Assembly: GCF_014635345.1 (NCBI RefSeq)
Contig: NZ_BMCU01000002.1
Location: 62,001 to 126,000 of the forward strand
Reading direction: 5' to 3'
DNA length: 64,000 nucleotides
Source: Rhodococcoides trifolii
GTDB lineage: Bacteria > Actinomycetota > Actinomycetes > Mycobacteriales > Mycobacteriaceae
Shown here: positions 1 to 9,367 of the stretch, piece after piece
Layout: every line of letters starts with the position of its first letter
Numbering within the stretch: the stretch's first letter is position 1
Position numbers and translations under genes: made by a program
The notes under the pieces: model-generated
What the model was told of the DNA's origin: nothing
The model's database searches: none
The model's input: only the letters and a program-made list of their open reading frames with translations

Positions 1-679
<679 letters not shown>

Positions 680-761
680 GATCGAAGTATGTATGCAACG
701 AGTTGCCTATGCAACCCGTTGAACACGACGCCGATGCGCGTCGGGGTAATAAGCTCCAGGA

Positions 762-2078
762 ATGGCCGAAGCCGCTGTCGCCGTGGCGACCTCCAAACGT
801 CAGGTCGCCGCATGGGGATTGTGGGACTGGGGATCGGCCGCATTCAACGCCGTGATCCTCACCTTCGTGTTCTCGGTCTATCTGACCGACGCGGTGGGGG
901 ACGACCTCCCCGGCTCCGTCTCGGCGACGAGCTGGTTCAGCTGGTCGGTCGGCATCGCGAGCGTGTTCGTCGCGTTGCTCGCACCGCTGACCGGACGCCA
1001 GCAGGACAACAGCGGGACCCGAAAGCGCTCGCTGTTCGTACTCACCGCGCTGACCGTCGCCACCATGGCCGGCTTGTTCTTCGTCCGCGACGACTACCAC
1101 TACCTCTGGCTCGGACTCGTCCTGCTGGGACTCGGGTCGATCTTCTTCGAACTGGCGCAGGTGCCGTACACCGCGATGCTGCGTCAGGTGTCGACGCCGG
1201 ACAACATCGGTCGAGTATCCGGCTTCGGTTGGGCCATGGGCTATTTCGGCGGAATCGTGCTGCTGCTGATCTGCTATCTGGGGTTCATCGTCGGCGACGG
1301 CGACACCCGAGGTCTGCTCGGCATCACCACCGACGGTGGTCTCAACATCAGAGTCGTCGCGCTCGTGGCCGCAGTGTGGTTGGCGGCGTTCGCGATTCCC
1401 GTGTTCTTCGCCGTCCCCGAGTTGCCGGCGACCGCTGCGAAGGTCAAGCGACCCGGCATCGTCGAGTCGTACAAAGCGCTGGGCCGGGACCTGAAAGAAC
1501 TGTGGCGCGCTGATCGCCGCACTGTCTACTTCCTGTTCGCGAGCGCGCTGTTCCGCGACGGGCTCGCCGGTGTGTTCACGTTCGGAGCCGTTCTCGCGGT
1601 GTCGGTCTACGGCATCGGATCGGCCGACGTCCTGTTGTTCGGTGTCGCCGCCAACGTGGTCGCAGCGATCGGGGCAATCCTTGCGGGACGGATCGACGAC
1701 CGGGTCGGGCCGAAAAAGGTCATCGTGTGGTCGCTGACGCTCATGATCGTGGCCGGGTTGATTTTGCTGGCCGTGTCCGGTCCCACGATGTTCTGGATCT
1801 TCGGACTCATGCTGTGTGTCTTCGTCGGTCCGGCGCAGTCGTCCGCCCGCACGTTCCTGACTCGCATCACCCCGCCAGGACGCGAAGGTCAGATGTTCGG
1901 GCTCTACGCGACGACAGGGCGGGCCGTGTCGTTCCTCTCGCCGGTGCTCTTCGGATTCTTCGTGTTCATTTTCGACGCCGACCGAGCCGGGATTCTCGGA
2001 ATCGTGCTGGTACTGGCGCTGGGCTTGGCCGCCATCCTGAAAGTCGCTGCGCCACAAGGGGACCTGGCGCGGACCTAA
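762..2078 (+). CDS. UMF1-type MFS transporter
   Basis: 438-aa polytopic membrane protein. The start (WGLWDWGSAAFNAVILTFVFSVYL after residue 17) is the signature of the UMF1/Atg22-like branch of the major facilitator superfamily, which has 12 helices and is common in actinobacteria. Hydrophobic segments are distributed through the whole length with a central hydrophilic loop near residue 230 (VKRPGIVESYKALGRDLKELW). Substrate unknown. It is divergent from the PadR gene and its stop codon overlaps by 4 bp with the stop of the convergent hydrolase, so no terminator separates them. Confidence 0.85.
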   Translation: MAEAAVAVATSKRQVAAWGLWDWGSAAFNAVILTFVFSVYLTDAVGDDLPGSVSATSWFSWSVGIASVFVALLAPLTGRQQDNSGTRKRSLFVLTALTVATMAGLFFVRDDYHYLWLGLVLLGLGSIFFELAQVPYTAMLRQVSTPDNIGRVSGFGWAMGYFGGIVLLLICYLGFIVGDGDTRGLLGITTDGGLNIRVVALVAAVWLAAFAIPVFFAVPELPATAAKVKRPGIVESYKALGRDLKELWRADRRTVYFLFASALFRDGLAGVFTFGAVLAVSVYGIGSADVLLFGVAANVVAAIGAILAGRIDDRVGPKKVIVWSLTLMIVAGLILLAVSGPTMFWIFGLMLCVFVGPAQSSARTFLTRITPPGREGQMFGLYATTGRAVSFLSPVLFGFFVFIFDADRAGILGIVLVLALGLAAILKVAAPQGDLART

Positions 2079-2890
2079 CCGATTCGGTGGACGATGGCTG
2101 CAGCCACCTCGCGGGGGGAGTCCTCGGGAACCCAATGACTGCCGTCGAGTTCGACGAAGCGGTACTCCGCGTCGACCCATTCGTGACACCGCTCCACCCC
2201 GGCGCGGCCGATCGCGGTGTCCCCGGTGCTCCACACGAACGTGGTCGGAACCGTCACCGCGGGTAGGTTCGCGAAGTCCTTCGTCATGGCGCGATACCAG
2301 TTGAGCCCGGCGGTCAGGCCGTCACGAGTGCCGACCACCGGCAGGTACGCGTCGACGATCGAGGGGTCGCGGGCGCCGTCGAACATTGCGCGGAGGCGAC
2401 GGCAATCGTCCTCCAGCAGAACGTCTTCGGCCTTACCCGGCTGACGGAGGAGCTTCATGTAGCTCCCGCGCCGGCGTTGGTCCTCGTCTTCGGCCAACGC
2501 CCACCCGTAGGCTCCGGGATGTGGGACCGAGACCGTGACCAGGCTGTTCACCCGGTCGGGATGACGAGCAGCGACGGCCCACGCGACCACCGATCCCCAG
2601 TCGTGACCGACGAGGGTGATCGCGGGGATCTTAAGGAAGTCCAGGAGGCCGATGACGTCGTCGACGAGGTGGTCCAGTCGGTAGTCGTCGACTGCGGTCG
2701 GTCTCGCGTCGGGTGAGTAGCCGCGTTGATTCGGCACGATCAGCCGAAGCTTCTGGGGCGCCAGCGCGTCCACGACGCCATTCCAGCTGGCCGACGTCGC
2801 AGGCCACCCGTGTAGGAGCACCACCGGCGTGCCGTCGTCGGGTCCGTGGGTGTCGACGTCGAATGTCAGGTCGCCAAGCGGAATGCGCAC
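2075..2890 (-). CDS. alpha/beta-fold hydrolase, epoxide hydrolase/dehalogenase type
   Basis: 271-aa cytoplasmic alpha/beta hydrolase. The oxyanion motif HGWP is at residues 27-30, and the nucleophile elbow GHDWGS carries Asp at about residue 97 rather than Ser. The closing histidine lies in DGSHWVPEDSP near the C-terminus. An Asp nucleophile points to epoxide hydrolases or haloalkane/fluoroacetate dehalogenases rather than esterases; the substrate cannot be read from sequence. It lies 53 bp downstream of the TetR gene in the same direction and could be co-transcribed with it. Confidence 0.85.
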   Translation of the reverse strand: MRIPLGDLTFDVDTHGPDDGTPVVLLHGWPATSASWNGVVDALAPQKLRLIVPNQRGYSPDARPTAVDDYRLDHLVDDVIGLLDFLKIPAITLVGHDWGSVVAWAVAARHPDRVNSLVTVSVPHPGAYGWALAEDEDQRRRGSYMKLLRQPGKAEDVLLEDDCRRLRAMFDGARDPSIVDAYLPVVGTRDGLTAGLNWYRAMTKDFANLPAVTVPTTFVWSTGDTAIGRAGVERCHEWVDAEYRFVELDGSHWVPEDSPREVAAAIVHRIG

Positions 2891-2943
2891 AACCCCAGGC
2901 TAGACCCGATCAGCCGGCGGGAAGGCCGGAGGCCGGCCGGGCC

Positions 2944-3570
2944 TCAACCCGCTCGCGGTTCCCATTTGCTCATGCCGAGCATGATCACGCGCAGCTGACG
3001 CTCGGCGCGCGAGATGATCTCGCGCTCGGCGGCGCTGCCCGGACGTGCGAGGTCGAGCAGATCGACGACGGTCGCCAACATCGAGTTGACGATGAGGCTC
3101 GCGCACATCTCGAGGTCGTCGACGCTCCAACCGTCGAGTCCCGGCATCCGTGAGAGGTCGATGGTGAGCTCACTGACCAGCAGTCGAAGCTCGGTGTCGA
3201 TGGCGCGCCGGACTTCGACGACGCCTCCGTACCGCTCGCGCGTGAGGAACCGGAATCTGTCGTCGTGGGCGTGGACCTGCCGGACGAGGATGGCGAGAGA
3301 TTCACGGGCGTTCTTGGTCGACGGTTGGCGGCGCGCGTCACGAAGCATGTGCCGCAGAACCCGCATGCTGTCCTCGACGACCGCGATGCCCAGGTCTTCC
3401 ATGGACGCGAAGTGTCGGTAGAACGCCGTGGGCACGATGCCGGCTGTGCGGGCCACCTCGCGCAGGCTGACGCTGGCGAAGTTGCGTTCGGCGATGAGCT
3501 CGAGTGTGCTGTCGACCAACGACTGCCGGGTGCGCTCTTTACGCTCCGCGCGACTGACGGTCTCGGCCAT
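2944..3570 (-). CDS. TetR-family regulator beside the desaturase operon
   Basis: 208 aa from ATG 3570 (MAETVSRAERKERTRQSLVD). An upstream ATG at 3594 would read through a likely operator and is less convincing. The N-terminal HTH is typical (SLREVARTAGIVPTAFYRHFASME). It is divergent from the acyl-desaturase operon 3734-6297. TetR regulators next to desaturases (DesT- or FasR-like) commonly sense acyl-CoA and tune membrane unsaturation; that role here is inference from position and from the dyads at 3579 and 3696. Confidence 0.88.
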   Translation of the reverse strand: MAETVSRAERKERTRQSLVDSTLELIAERNFASVSLREVARTAGIVPTAFYRHFASMEDLGIAVVEDSMRVLRHMLRDARRQPSTKNARESLAILVRQVHAHDDRFRFLTRERYGGVVEVRRAIDTELRLLVSELTIDLSRMPGLDGWSVDDLEMCASLIVNSMLATVVDLLDLARPGSAAEREIISRAERQLRVIMLGMSKWEPRAG

Positions 3571-3578
3571 GGTGACGA

Positions 3579-3594
3579 GTGTATGCGTGTACAC
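3579..3594. promoter_or_regulatory. imperfect dyad before the TetR gene
   Basis: GTGTA-N6-TACAC inverted repeat immediately upstream of the TetR start. The position suits an autoregulatory operator; no binding evidence exists. Confidence 0.35.
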
Positions 3595-3695
3595 CCAAAC
3601 GTTGTGAGCCCTCCCTCCGTCACACCAGGTCGGGGTGCGTGACGGTGCTCACATTGGCATTGAAATTACCAGGTACGGGCTGACACACTCATTCG

Positions 3696-3713
3696 AGTGC
3701 ACGGGTGTGCACT
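3696..3713. promoter_or_regulatory. operator candidate before the desaturase operon
   Basis: A perfect 7-bp inverted repeat, AGTGCAC-GGGT-GTGCACT, ends 20 bp upstream of the GTG at 3734 and just before the Shine-Dalgarno GAAGGAGG. Its position between the divergent TetR gene and the desaturase operon suggests a TetR-type operator. Confidence 0.55.
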
Positions 3714-3733
3714 GAAACGAGAAGGAGGCTGAA

Positions 3734-4837
3734 GTGACTCTCGCTCCCGAATCGCCGTCACGGCGGCGCAGCAGACTGCTGTCACTGTTCGAGGCGATGA
3801 CCGCTCCTCATCGCGTCGACCGGTATCTCGAACTCGTCGACCCGATGCTCTCGGTCGACGACATGCGAGCCGAGGTCACCGAGGTTCGCCGTCAGACTCC
3901 GGACACCGTCACGCTGACGCTGCGGCCGACCCGCCATTGGGAGGGTTTCCGCGCCGGCCAGTTCGTGCAGATCGGCGTGGTGGTCGACGGCATCCGTCAG
4001 ACGCGGTGCTACTCGCCTGCGTGCTCGCAGCGTCGTTCCGACGGCCAGATCGAGTTGACGATCAAGGCGCAGAAGGACGGCATCGTCTCCCAGCACCTCA
4101 ATGCGAACGCCGTACCCGGCCTGGTCGTCAGCCTCGAGCAGGCGTCGGGAACGTTCACACTTCCCTCGCCCCTGCCGGACAACGTCCTGCTGATCAGCGG
4201 TGGCAGCGGTGTCACCCCGGTGATGTCGATGCTGCGCACCCTGGTCGACGACGGCTACGCCGGGCGCATCGCGTTCCTGCATTACGCGTACACCGAGAAG
4301 GACGTGCCGTACCGGCAGGAACTCGAATCGATTGCGGCACAGAACGACAACGTCGACGTGTACTTCGCGTACACGGACCAGGATCAGGGCGGCGACCTGC
4401 ACGGGTTCTTCGACACCGAGCACCTGGGAACCGTCGCCCCGTGGCACACCGATGCGCACACGTTCCTGTGTGGGCCTCCCGGCCTCATGAAGGGCGTGTC
4501 CGGCATCTTCGACGACCTCGGCCTCTCCGAGCTTCTGCACACCGAGGAGTTCGTCACGACGCCCGCCGTGGCCGACGAGGACGCCACCGGAACCGTCTCG
4601 TTCTCCGGATCGGACGTCACCGCGGAGAATTCCGGCAGCACCTTGCTCGAACAGGCCGAATCAGCCGGGCTCACACCGGAATACGGCTGCCGCATGGGAA
4701 TCTGCTTCACCTGCACGTCGGTCAAGAAGTCCGGCTGCACCAAGAACGTCAAGTCGGGCGAGATCGATTCCGATCCCGACTCGCATATTCAGCTCTGCGT
4801 GTCGGTTCCCGTCGGCGACGTCGACATCGACATCTGA
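3734..4837 (+). CDS. FAD/2Fe-2S oxidoreductase, electron donor to the desaturase
   Basis: 367 aa, GTG start behind GAAGGAGG. A ferredoxin-NADP-reductase-like module comes first: FAD-binding TRCYSPAC near residue 95, NAD(P) motif GGSGVTP near 157, and CGPPGLM near 253. A plant-type 2Fe-2S domain follows at the C-terminus (CRMGICFTC, then a fourth Cys in QLCVSVP). This arrangement matches Rv3230c of M. tuberculosis, which transfers electrons from NADPH to the stearoyl-CoA desaturase DesA3. The desaturase gene starts 28 bp downstream, so the two form one functional unit. Confidence 0.92.
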   Translation: MTLAPESPSRRRSRLLSLFEAMTAPHRVDRYLELVDPMLSVDDMRAEVTEVRRQTPDTVTLTLRPTRHWEGFRAGQFVQIGVVVDGIRQTRCYSPACSQRRSDGQIELTIKAQKDGIVSQHLNANAVPGLVVSLEQASGTFTLPSPLPDNVLLISGGSGVTPVMSMLRTLVDDGYAGRIAFLHYAYTEKDVPYRQELESIAAQNDNVDVYFAYTDQDQGGDLHGFFDTEHLGTVAPWHTDAHTFLCGPPGLMKGVSGIFDDLGLSELLHTEEFVTTPAVADEDATGTVSFSGSDVTAENSGSTLLEQAESAGLTPEYGCRMGICFTCTSVKKSGCTKNVKSGEIDSDPDSHIQLCVSVPVGDVDIDI

Positions 4838-4865
4838 ACCACCCCACCTACATCCAGGAGGAACC

Positions 4866-6050
4866 ATGTTCGGACTTTCTCTCAATTTCCTACCGTTCGT
4901 CGGCGGTGGCTCCGATCGCGCCGACAAGCCGGGCACCGGCGGCCCGGTCGTCCTGTCCTACGAGGACGTCGAGGAGCTGGGACGTGAGCTCGACGAGCTG
5001 CGCGCCCGCACCGTCGCCTCGCTCGGCGACGAGGACCGCGAATACATCTACAAGATCATCAAGGCGCAGCGTGGACTCGAAGTCACCGGCCGCGGTCTGA
5101 TGTACCTGAGCTTCTTCCCGCCGGCGTGGCTCGCCGCGGTCGGCGCCCTGAGCCTGTCCAAGATTCTGGACAACATGGAGATCGGCCACAACGTCATGCA
5201 CGGCCAGTACGACTGGATGCGTGAGCCGGGCCTGAACTCGCGCACCTTCGAGTGGGACACCGCGTGCCCCGCCGATCAGTGGCGTCACTCGCACAACTAC
5301 ATGCACCACACCTACACCAACATCGTCGGCATGGACCGCGATATCGGCTACGGCATCCTGCGAATGGACAAGGGCCAGAAGTGGAACCCGTACTACCTGG
5401 GCAACCCGCTGTACGCATTCCTGCTGATGACGTTCTTCGAATGGGGCGTGATGCTCCACGATCTCGAAGCCGAGAACGTGATCCAGGGCAAGCGCAAGTG
5501 GCACGACGTCAAACCGCTGATGATCGGCTGGTGGCACAAGGCCGGCCGGCAGGTCCTCAAGGACTACATTGTGTTCCCGGCACTGACCGGACCGCTGTTC
5601 GTCCCGACGCTCGTCGGTAACGCGACCGCGAACATCGTGCGCAACCTGTGGGCCTACTCGATCATCTTCTGCGGCCACTTCCCGACGGGCGTCCAGACAT
5701 TCACCGAGGAAGAGACCGCCGAGGAGACCCGCGGTCAGTGGTACGTGCGTCAGATGCTCGGCTCGGCCAACATCGAAGGTTCGCCGCTGTTCCACATCAT
5801 GTCCGGCAACCTCTCGCACCAGATCGAGCACCACCTCTTCCCGGATCTGCCGGCGCACCGCTACCCGGAGATCGCACCCGAGGTCCGCGCGCTCTGCGAG
5901 AAGTACGACCTCCCGTACAACACCGGGGGCTTCTTCCACCAGGTCGGTACAGTGTGGGGCAAGATCTTCAAGATGGCGCTTCCTGATCGCTTCACCGGAC
6001 CCGACAAGGAAACCGGCGTGATCATCGAACGCCAAAAAGTCGCAGCCTGA
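4866..6050 (+). CDS. desA3: acyl-CoA delta-9 desaturase, DesA3 type
   Basis: 394-aa membrane di-iron fatty acid desaturase. Three histidine boxes are visible: [14 protein letters not shown] and [21 protein letters not shown]. Hydrophobic stretches between them fit the membrane hairpins of the family. It is expected to convert stearoyl-CoA to oleoyl-CoA with O2 and electrons from the upstream oxidoreductase. The Shine-Dalgarno AGGAGGA lies 6-7 bp before the ATG. Length and order agree with Rv3230c-Rv3229c. Confidence 0.93.
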   Translation: MFGLSLNFLPFVGGGSDRADKPGTGGPVVLSYEDVEELGRELDELRARTVASLGDEDREYIYKIIKAQRGLEVTGRGLMYLSFFPPAWLAAVGALSLSKILDNMEIGHNVMHGQYDWMREPGLNSRTFEWDTACPADQWRHSHNYMHHTYTNIVGMDRDIGYGILRMDKGQKWNPYYLGNPLYAFLLMTFFEWGVMLHDLEAENVIQGKRKWHDVKPLMIGWWHKAGRQVLKDYIVFPALTGPLFVPTLVGNATANIVRNLWAYSIIFCGHFPTGVQTFTEEETAEETRGQWYVRQMLGSANIEGSPLFHIMSGNLSHQIEHHLFPDLPAHRYPEIAPEVRALCEKYDLPYNTGGFFHQVGTVWGKIFKMALPDRFTGPDKETGVIIERQKVAA

Positions 6051-6063
6051 GAGGTTTTCGATC

Positions 6064-6297
6064 ATGGTCGGCAAGTTCGAGCGCAACAAGGACACCATCC
6101 AAGAGCTCACCGAGTCGACGGCTGCGCACGTCGGTCGGATCGCGGTGATCATCGCGACAGCGGTCGTGGACGTGACCCGCGAAATCGGCGATCTGATCAC
6201 CGACGGCATCGAGATGCGTGAAGCATCCCGGCGGGCTCAGAACGACGGCCCGCACTTCCAGGTGATCGACGGGGATTTCGAGGAACGGCGAGGCTGA
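6064..6297 (+). CDS. small hypothetical protein of the desaturase operon
   Basis: 77 aa, ATG 14 bp after the desaturase stop and before the operon terminator at 6312, so it is the last gene of the unit. The middle (VGRIAVIIATAVVDVTREIGDLITDG) is an amphipathic or weakly hydrophobic helix, followed by a charged tail ending in DFEERRG. No known domain recognised. It could be a membrane-associated accessory of the desaturase, but nothing in the sequence proves a function. Confidence 0.7.
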   Translation: MVGKFERNKDTIQELTESTAAHVGRIAVIIATAVVDVTREIGDLITDGIEMREASRRAQNDGPHFQVIDGDFEERRG

Positions 6298-6311
6298 GTC
6301 TCGCTACCGAC

Positions 6312-6353
6312 GCCCGATGGCGCATCCGGTTTCGGCCGGGTGCGCCATCGGGC
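6312..6353 (+). terminator. terminator of the desaturase operon
   Basis: Perfect 13-bp stem: GCCCGATGGCGCA at 6312-6324 pairs with TGCGCCATCGGGC at 6341-6353, followed by a T-rich run (TTTCTGG, TTGTTCTTTTGTTT). Confidence 0.85.
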
Positions 6354-6384
6354 TTTCTGGTGTTCTGTTGTTCTTTTGTTTCGG

Positions 6385-6435
6385 ACCCAATGTGACGTTC
6401 GGTCCACATTTGCTACCCAATGTGTCGTTGGGTCC
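6385..6435. repeat. duplicated 21-bp intergenic element
   Basis: Two copies of a 21-bp unit (6385-6405 and 6415-6435) begin ACCCAATGTG and end GGTCC, differing at two bases, separated by 9 bp. Copy 2 contains ACCCAA-N7-TTGGGT. They lie between the convergent desaturase terminator and the end of the secreted-peptide operon. Confidence 0.6.
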
Positions 6436-6440
6436 GGTCG

Positions 6441-6731
6441 TCAGCTCCCGTTCACGTCGATGCCGACGCGTAATTCGTGCGGCGGCCGGAACAAATACCA
6501 CGGGTTGTCGGGTGCGCAATCGATCAGAATGATGTTCCCGTCGGCTCGCTCCGCTGTCACAGCCTGTCGACACGGTGACGGGGCGAAGATCCCTGCTTCG
6601 GTGCTCTCGTAGTACAGCGGCCCGATGTAAGTGGGTGCAGCCGAGGCAGTTCCGGCACTGGCCAACGCGATACCGGCGGCGCCGGCTGCGGAGACGAGGG
6701 CAACGGCGGCGACGCGTTTCAGTGAGTGCAT
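6441..6731 (-). CDS. small secreted protein, third of three tandem paralogs
   Basis: 96 aa. A clear Sec signal peptide (MHSLKRVAAVALVSAAGAAG, cleavage after ASA near residue 32) precedes about 64 mature residues. The mature part shares with its two upstream paralogs an IGPLYYES-like block, a PC...NIILIDC block with two cysteines that could form a disulfide, and a short C-terminal beta-like stretch. Family not recognised. It starts 3 bp after the stop of the preceding paralog. This copy is the most divergent, with a proline/tryptophan-rich insertion (NPWYLFRPPHE). Confidence 0.75.
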   Translation of the reverse strand: MHSLKRVAAVALVSAAGAAGIALASAGTASAAPTYIGPLYYESTEAGIFAPSPCRQAVTAERADGNIILIDCAPDNPWYLFRPPHELRVGIDVNGS

Positions 6732-6734
6732 GGC

Positions 6735-7034
6735 TCAGCTCCCCAAGCTCACGTTGATACCGATCAGGTCGACTGTGTCAGTCCCGAAGATGATCGGGCG
6801 AGACACGCAGTTGACCAGAATGATGTCGCCACGAGCGCGGTTGGCGGCCGCACGTTCGGAGCAGGGGACGGCGTCGGGGTCGATGGAAAGCGTGGAGAAA
6901 CTCTCGAAATAGATGGGCCCGCCCTTCGACGGTTCCCCGGCTGCGGAGGCGGTGCCGGCCCCGGCCAGTGCAATTCCGGCGGCGCCGGCTGCGGAGACGA
7001 GGGCAACGGCGGCGGCGCGTTTCAGTGAGTGCAT
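6735..7034 (-). CDS. small secreted protein, second of three tandem paralogs
   Basis: 99 aa with a signal peptide almost identical to that of the next gene (MHSLKRAAAVALVSAAGAAG). The mature domain contains GGPIYFES, PCSERAAANRARGDIILVNC and ends INVSLGS. The last codons supply the GGGGAGC ribosome site of the following gene, and TGA-GCC-ATG separates them, so the pair is translationally coupled. Two cysteines are conserved with the paralogs. No function assigned. Confidence 0.78.
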   Translation of the reverse strand: MHSLKRAAAVALVSAAGAAGIALAGAGTASAAGEPSKGGPIYFESFSTLSIDPDAVPCSERAAANRARGDIILVNCVSRPIIFGTDTVDLIGINVSLGS

Positions 7035-7037
7035 GGC

Positions 7038-7334
7038 TCAGCTCCCCAAGCTCACGTTGATACCGATCAGATTCTTGTTGCTGTCGAAACCGAATCCGAT
7101 TGTTTTGCAGTCAAGAAGAATGATATCGCCGCGTGCGCGATTCGCTGCTGCGCGATCTGCGCACGAGACGGCGTCTGGGTCGAAGCTTATGCCGAAACTC
7201 TCGTAATAGATGGGCCCGCCCTTCGACGGTTCCACGGCTGCGGAGGCGGTGCCGGCCCCGGCGAGCGCAACTCCGACGACGGAGGCCGCGATGATGGTGG
7301 CGGATGCTGCTGCATTACGGATCGTGCGTGTCAT
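7038..7334 (-). CDS. small secreted protein, first of three tandem paralogs
   Basis: 98 aa. It has a distinct signal peptide (MTRTIRNAAASATIIAASVVG) but the same mature architecture: GGPIYYES, SCADRAAANRARGDIILLDC, and INVSLGS at the end. It is the first gene of the three-gene unit with GGGAG before its ATG. It ends with the same CTTGGGGAGCTGA/ATG junction as its neighbour, showing that the array arose by tandem duplication. Role unknown; extracellular or periplasmic location is inferred from the signal peptide. Confidence 0.78.
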   Translation of the reverse strand: MTRTIRNAAASATIIAASVVGVALAGAGTASAAVEPSKGGPIYYESFGISFDPDAVSCADRAAANRARGDIILLDCKTIGFGFDSNKNLIGINVSLGS

Positions 7335-7409
7335 TCGAACTCCCAGGTGCTCTAGCGACGAAACATGACGATCGGTTTGTCGGGTTCGCTGAGATATTCG
7401 TTACACGTG

Positions 7410-7421
7410 CAAACTAGTTTG
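7410..7421. promoter_or_regulatory. palindrome upstream of the secreted-protein operon
   Basis: The perfect 12-bp palindrome CAAACTAGTTTG, with GTTTAAAC just beyond it (7423-7430), lies about 75-95 bp upstream of the first gene in an AT-rich patch. Plausible regulator site. Confidence 0.4.
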
Positions 7422-7538
7422 AGTTTAAACGACCAAGGCGCCCGAGCAATGGACCACCAGCGTCGACTTCCGGTACGAAAAACGGCTACTGGTGTTCCAC
7501 TCTTTCCGTCATTCGGCGGCGACAGCGAGTGGTAATCG

Positions 7539-7561
7539 TGGTGCCCCCGGCAGGATTCGAA
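7539..7561. other. attL core
   Basis: 23 bp starting TGGTGCCCCCGG and ending GATTCGAA, identical to the 3' part of tRNA-Arg at 16923-16945. Identity stops at the base before (G versus A) and at the base after (A versus C). Confidence 0.9.
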
Positions 7562-7735
7562 AATGCCGACACCAACACTGTTTGTGCTGGTAGACGCGAC
7601 TCTAGCTGCAGGTACAGCCGATAGTGAGTCTGCAGAAGTATGCTCGAACCTGCAGGACTCAGCACTCTTATTGCTCGGTCAGTTGCCGGGTCGGCAGCGT
7701 CTGTATCAGGCTATGTACCAGCAGGAGGAACCGTC

Positions 7736-8935
7736 ATGGCCAGCGACAAGCCCCGTGCCCGCCGACAGTGGGGTCGGATCTACAAGCTGAAGCCGAGCGG
7801 TCGGTACAGAGCCTCGTACACCCACAACGGCAAGCTCTACCACCCGCCGAAAGGCACTCCCGGTACCGGAACGAGCAGAACCGCGACGTTTCAACACAAG
7901 GGCCGCGCCGAGGGTTGGTTGGATTCGGTCAAAGCTCAGATCGACGCCGGTACGTGGCAAGACCCGGCCGAGGTGATCGAGCAGGCCGACCGGAAAGTGG
8001 CCAGCAGCGTGACCGTGACCGAGTACGCCCGGAAACGAGTCGCTGAGCGCACGCTGACTCCCCGGACGCGCAAAGGGTACGAGGAGCTGATCGAACGGAC
8101 AATCGCCGAGTCGAGTATCGGTGCGCTGCCACTCTCAGCGCTGAGCGTGACCGCCGTCCGTAGTTGGTACGCCGCGCTGGACTCGAGCCGACCGACGCGC
8201 CGCGCTCATGCCTACGGACTCCTGCACTCGGTTCTCCGGGACGCCGTGGACGAGCAACTGATCGAGACGAACCCGGCAGTCGAGCGAAAGGCTATGAACG
8301 CCAGACGAGTTCGTAAGATTCGCGCTCTGACAGCGCCTCAGTTGACCGCGCTCATCAATGCGACCGCCGAGGAGCTGAGAGCCGCCGTTGCCGTCGCGGG
8401 TTGGTGCGGACTTCGAGCCGGGGAGCTGAAAGGGTTGCGCCGCAGAGACATTGCCGCCGACGCGTCGGTGATCCACGTAGAGCGGGCTGTGACGTACCGC
8501 AGTGGTGTGTACTACGTCGGCGCTCCCAAGACAGAGGCCGGTGTCCGTGACGTGTCGGTGCCGAGCCGTATCCGTGCCGGGTTGCTGGCCCACATTGCCA
8601 CGCTGGCAGACCCACGGCCCGACGCGCTTGTGTTCCCGGGCGCGGGCGGTCCCGAGGGCTATCAGACGGACTGGGAGCTGAGACGCGCTGTCGGTGCCGC
8701 TGGGAAGCTGATCGACCCGGCCCTGTTCCCGGACGGCGTCAATCCGTACGTGGCGCAGGATCTCAGGCCGCACGAACTACGCCACAGCGCCGCGACTCTG
8801 GCAGCCCAAACCGGCGCTACGACGAAGGAACTCATGAGCCGGATCGGTCACACGACACCAAACCAGGCCCTCCAGTACCAGCACGCCGCCGCCGCCCGTG
8901 ACGCCGAGATCGCCGACAAGCTCGACCGAATGTGA
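7736..8935 (+). CDS. int: tyrosine-type site-specific integrase
   Basis: 399 aa from ATG 7736, chosen because AGGAGGA lies 7 bp upstream; the frame is open further upstream without a ribosome site. An N-terminal arm-binding part and a SAM-like core-binding part (about residues 70-180) precede the catalytic domain. Catalytic residues visible: Arg in GWCGLRAGELKGL, HELRHSAATL, and GHTTPNQALQYQHA with the His and the Tyr nucleophile. It lies 175 bp inside attL and reads into the element. It should recombine the 23-bp core in the tRNA-Arg gene. Confidence 0.95.
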   Translation: MASDKPRARRQWGRIYKLKPSGRYRASYTHNGKLYHPPKGTPGTGTSRTATFQHKGRAEGWLDSVKAQIDAGTWQDPAEVIEQADRKVASSVTVTEYARKRVAERTLTPRTRKGYEELIERTIAESSIGALPLSALSVTAVRSWYAALDSSRPTRRAHAYGLLHSVLRDAVDEQLIETNPAVERKAMNARRVRKIRALTAPQLTALINATAEELRAAVAVAGWCGLRAGELKGLRRRDIAADASVIHVERAVTYRSGVYYVGAPKTEAGVRDVSVPSRIRAGLLAHIATLADPRPDALVFPGAGGPEGYQTDWELRRAVGAAGKLIDPALFPDGVNPYVAQDLRPHELRHSAATLAAQTGATTKELMSRIGHTTPNQALQYQHAAAARDAEIADKLDRM

Positions 8936-9030
8936 ACTGAGGAATATTCCGCAGTTGAATTCGTCGCCGTATTGCTGCCTGTGGATCGCGCTCTCAAATG
9001 TCGGTAACGAACGTATAACGCACTCCGGGT

Positions 9031-9084
9031 ACCACCTGGCCTTCTAGTTTTCGTCTGAATGGCGTTTACCAAACCACCTGGCCT
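9031..9084. repeat. 12-bp direct repeat between int and the excisionase gene
   Basis: ACCACCTGGCCT occurs at 9031-9042 and 9073-9084, 42 bp apart, in a 271-bp stretch without a convincing gene. It may be an operator pair for the rightward genes. Confidence 0.5.
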
Positions 9085-9206
9085 AATGCTTTGGGCACGT
9101 GCAGATCCCAGAATCTCGGAGTAGCTTCTAGCAGGTACGAGCCGGTCCGGTCATCCTCGCAATTCAGCGTCGCACGTGACCCCCGGCATTCACGAACGGC
9201 AAACCC

Positions 9207-9365
9207 ATGGCAACATTTCTCACCGTCGCTCAGGTGGCGGAAAACCTGCAGATCCACGAGGACACGATCCGGCGCGCAATTGCGTTGGGAGACTTGGCAG
9301 TGTCCCGCGTCGGCCGCGCAATTCGGATCAAGCCCGAGAACGTAGACCGTTGGATCGGTGCCTGA
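9207..9365 (+). CDS. excisionase-like MerR/helix-turn-helix protein
   Basis: 52 aa (MATFLTVAQVAENLQIHEDT..., ending NVDRWIGA). The whole protein is one winged HTH of the excisionase/AlpA type: T-VAQVAE-L-I-EDTIRRAI followed by a VGRAIRI wing. Such proteins bind attachment-site arms and direct excision, and often also repress the integrase promoter. The next gene starts 2 bp after its stop. Short, but the motif match is good. Confidence 0.82.
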   Translation: MATFLTVAQVAENLQIHEDTIRRAIALGDLAVSRVGRAIRIKPENVDRWIGA

Positions 9366-9367
9366 CC

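Noticed and set aside
7335-7538. Additional gene between the secreted-protein operon and attL
   Set aside because: No frame with a start and ribosome site; the stretch holds a promoter-like AT-rich patch and probably the old tRNA-Arg downstream flank.
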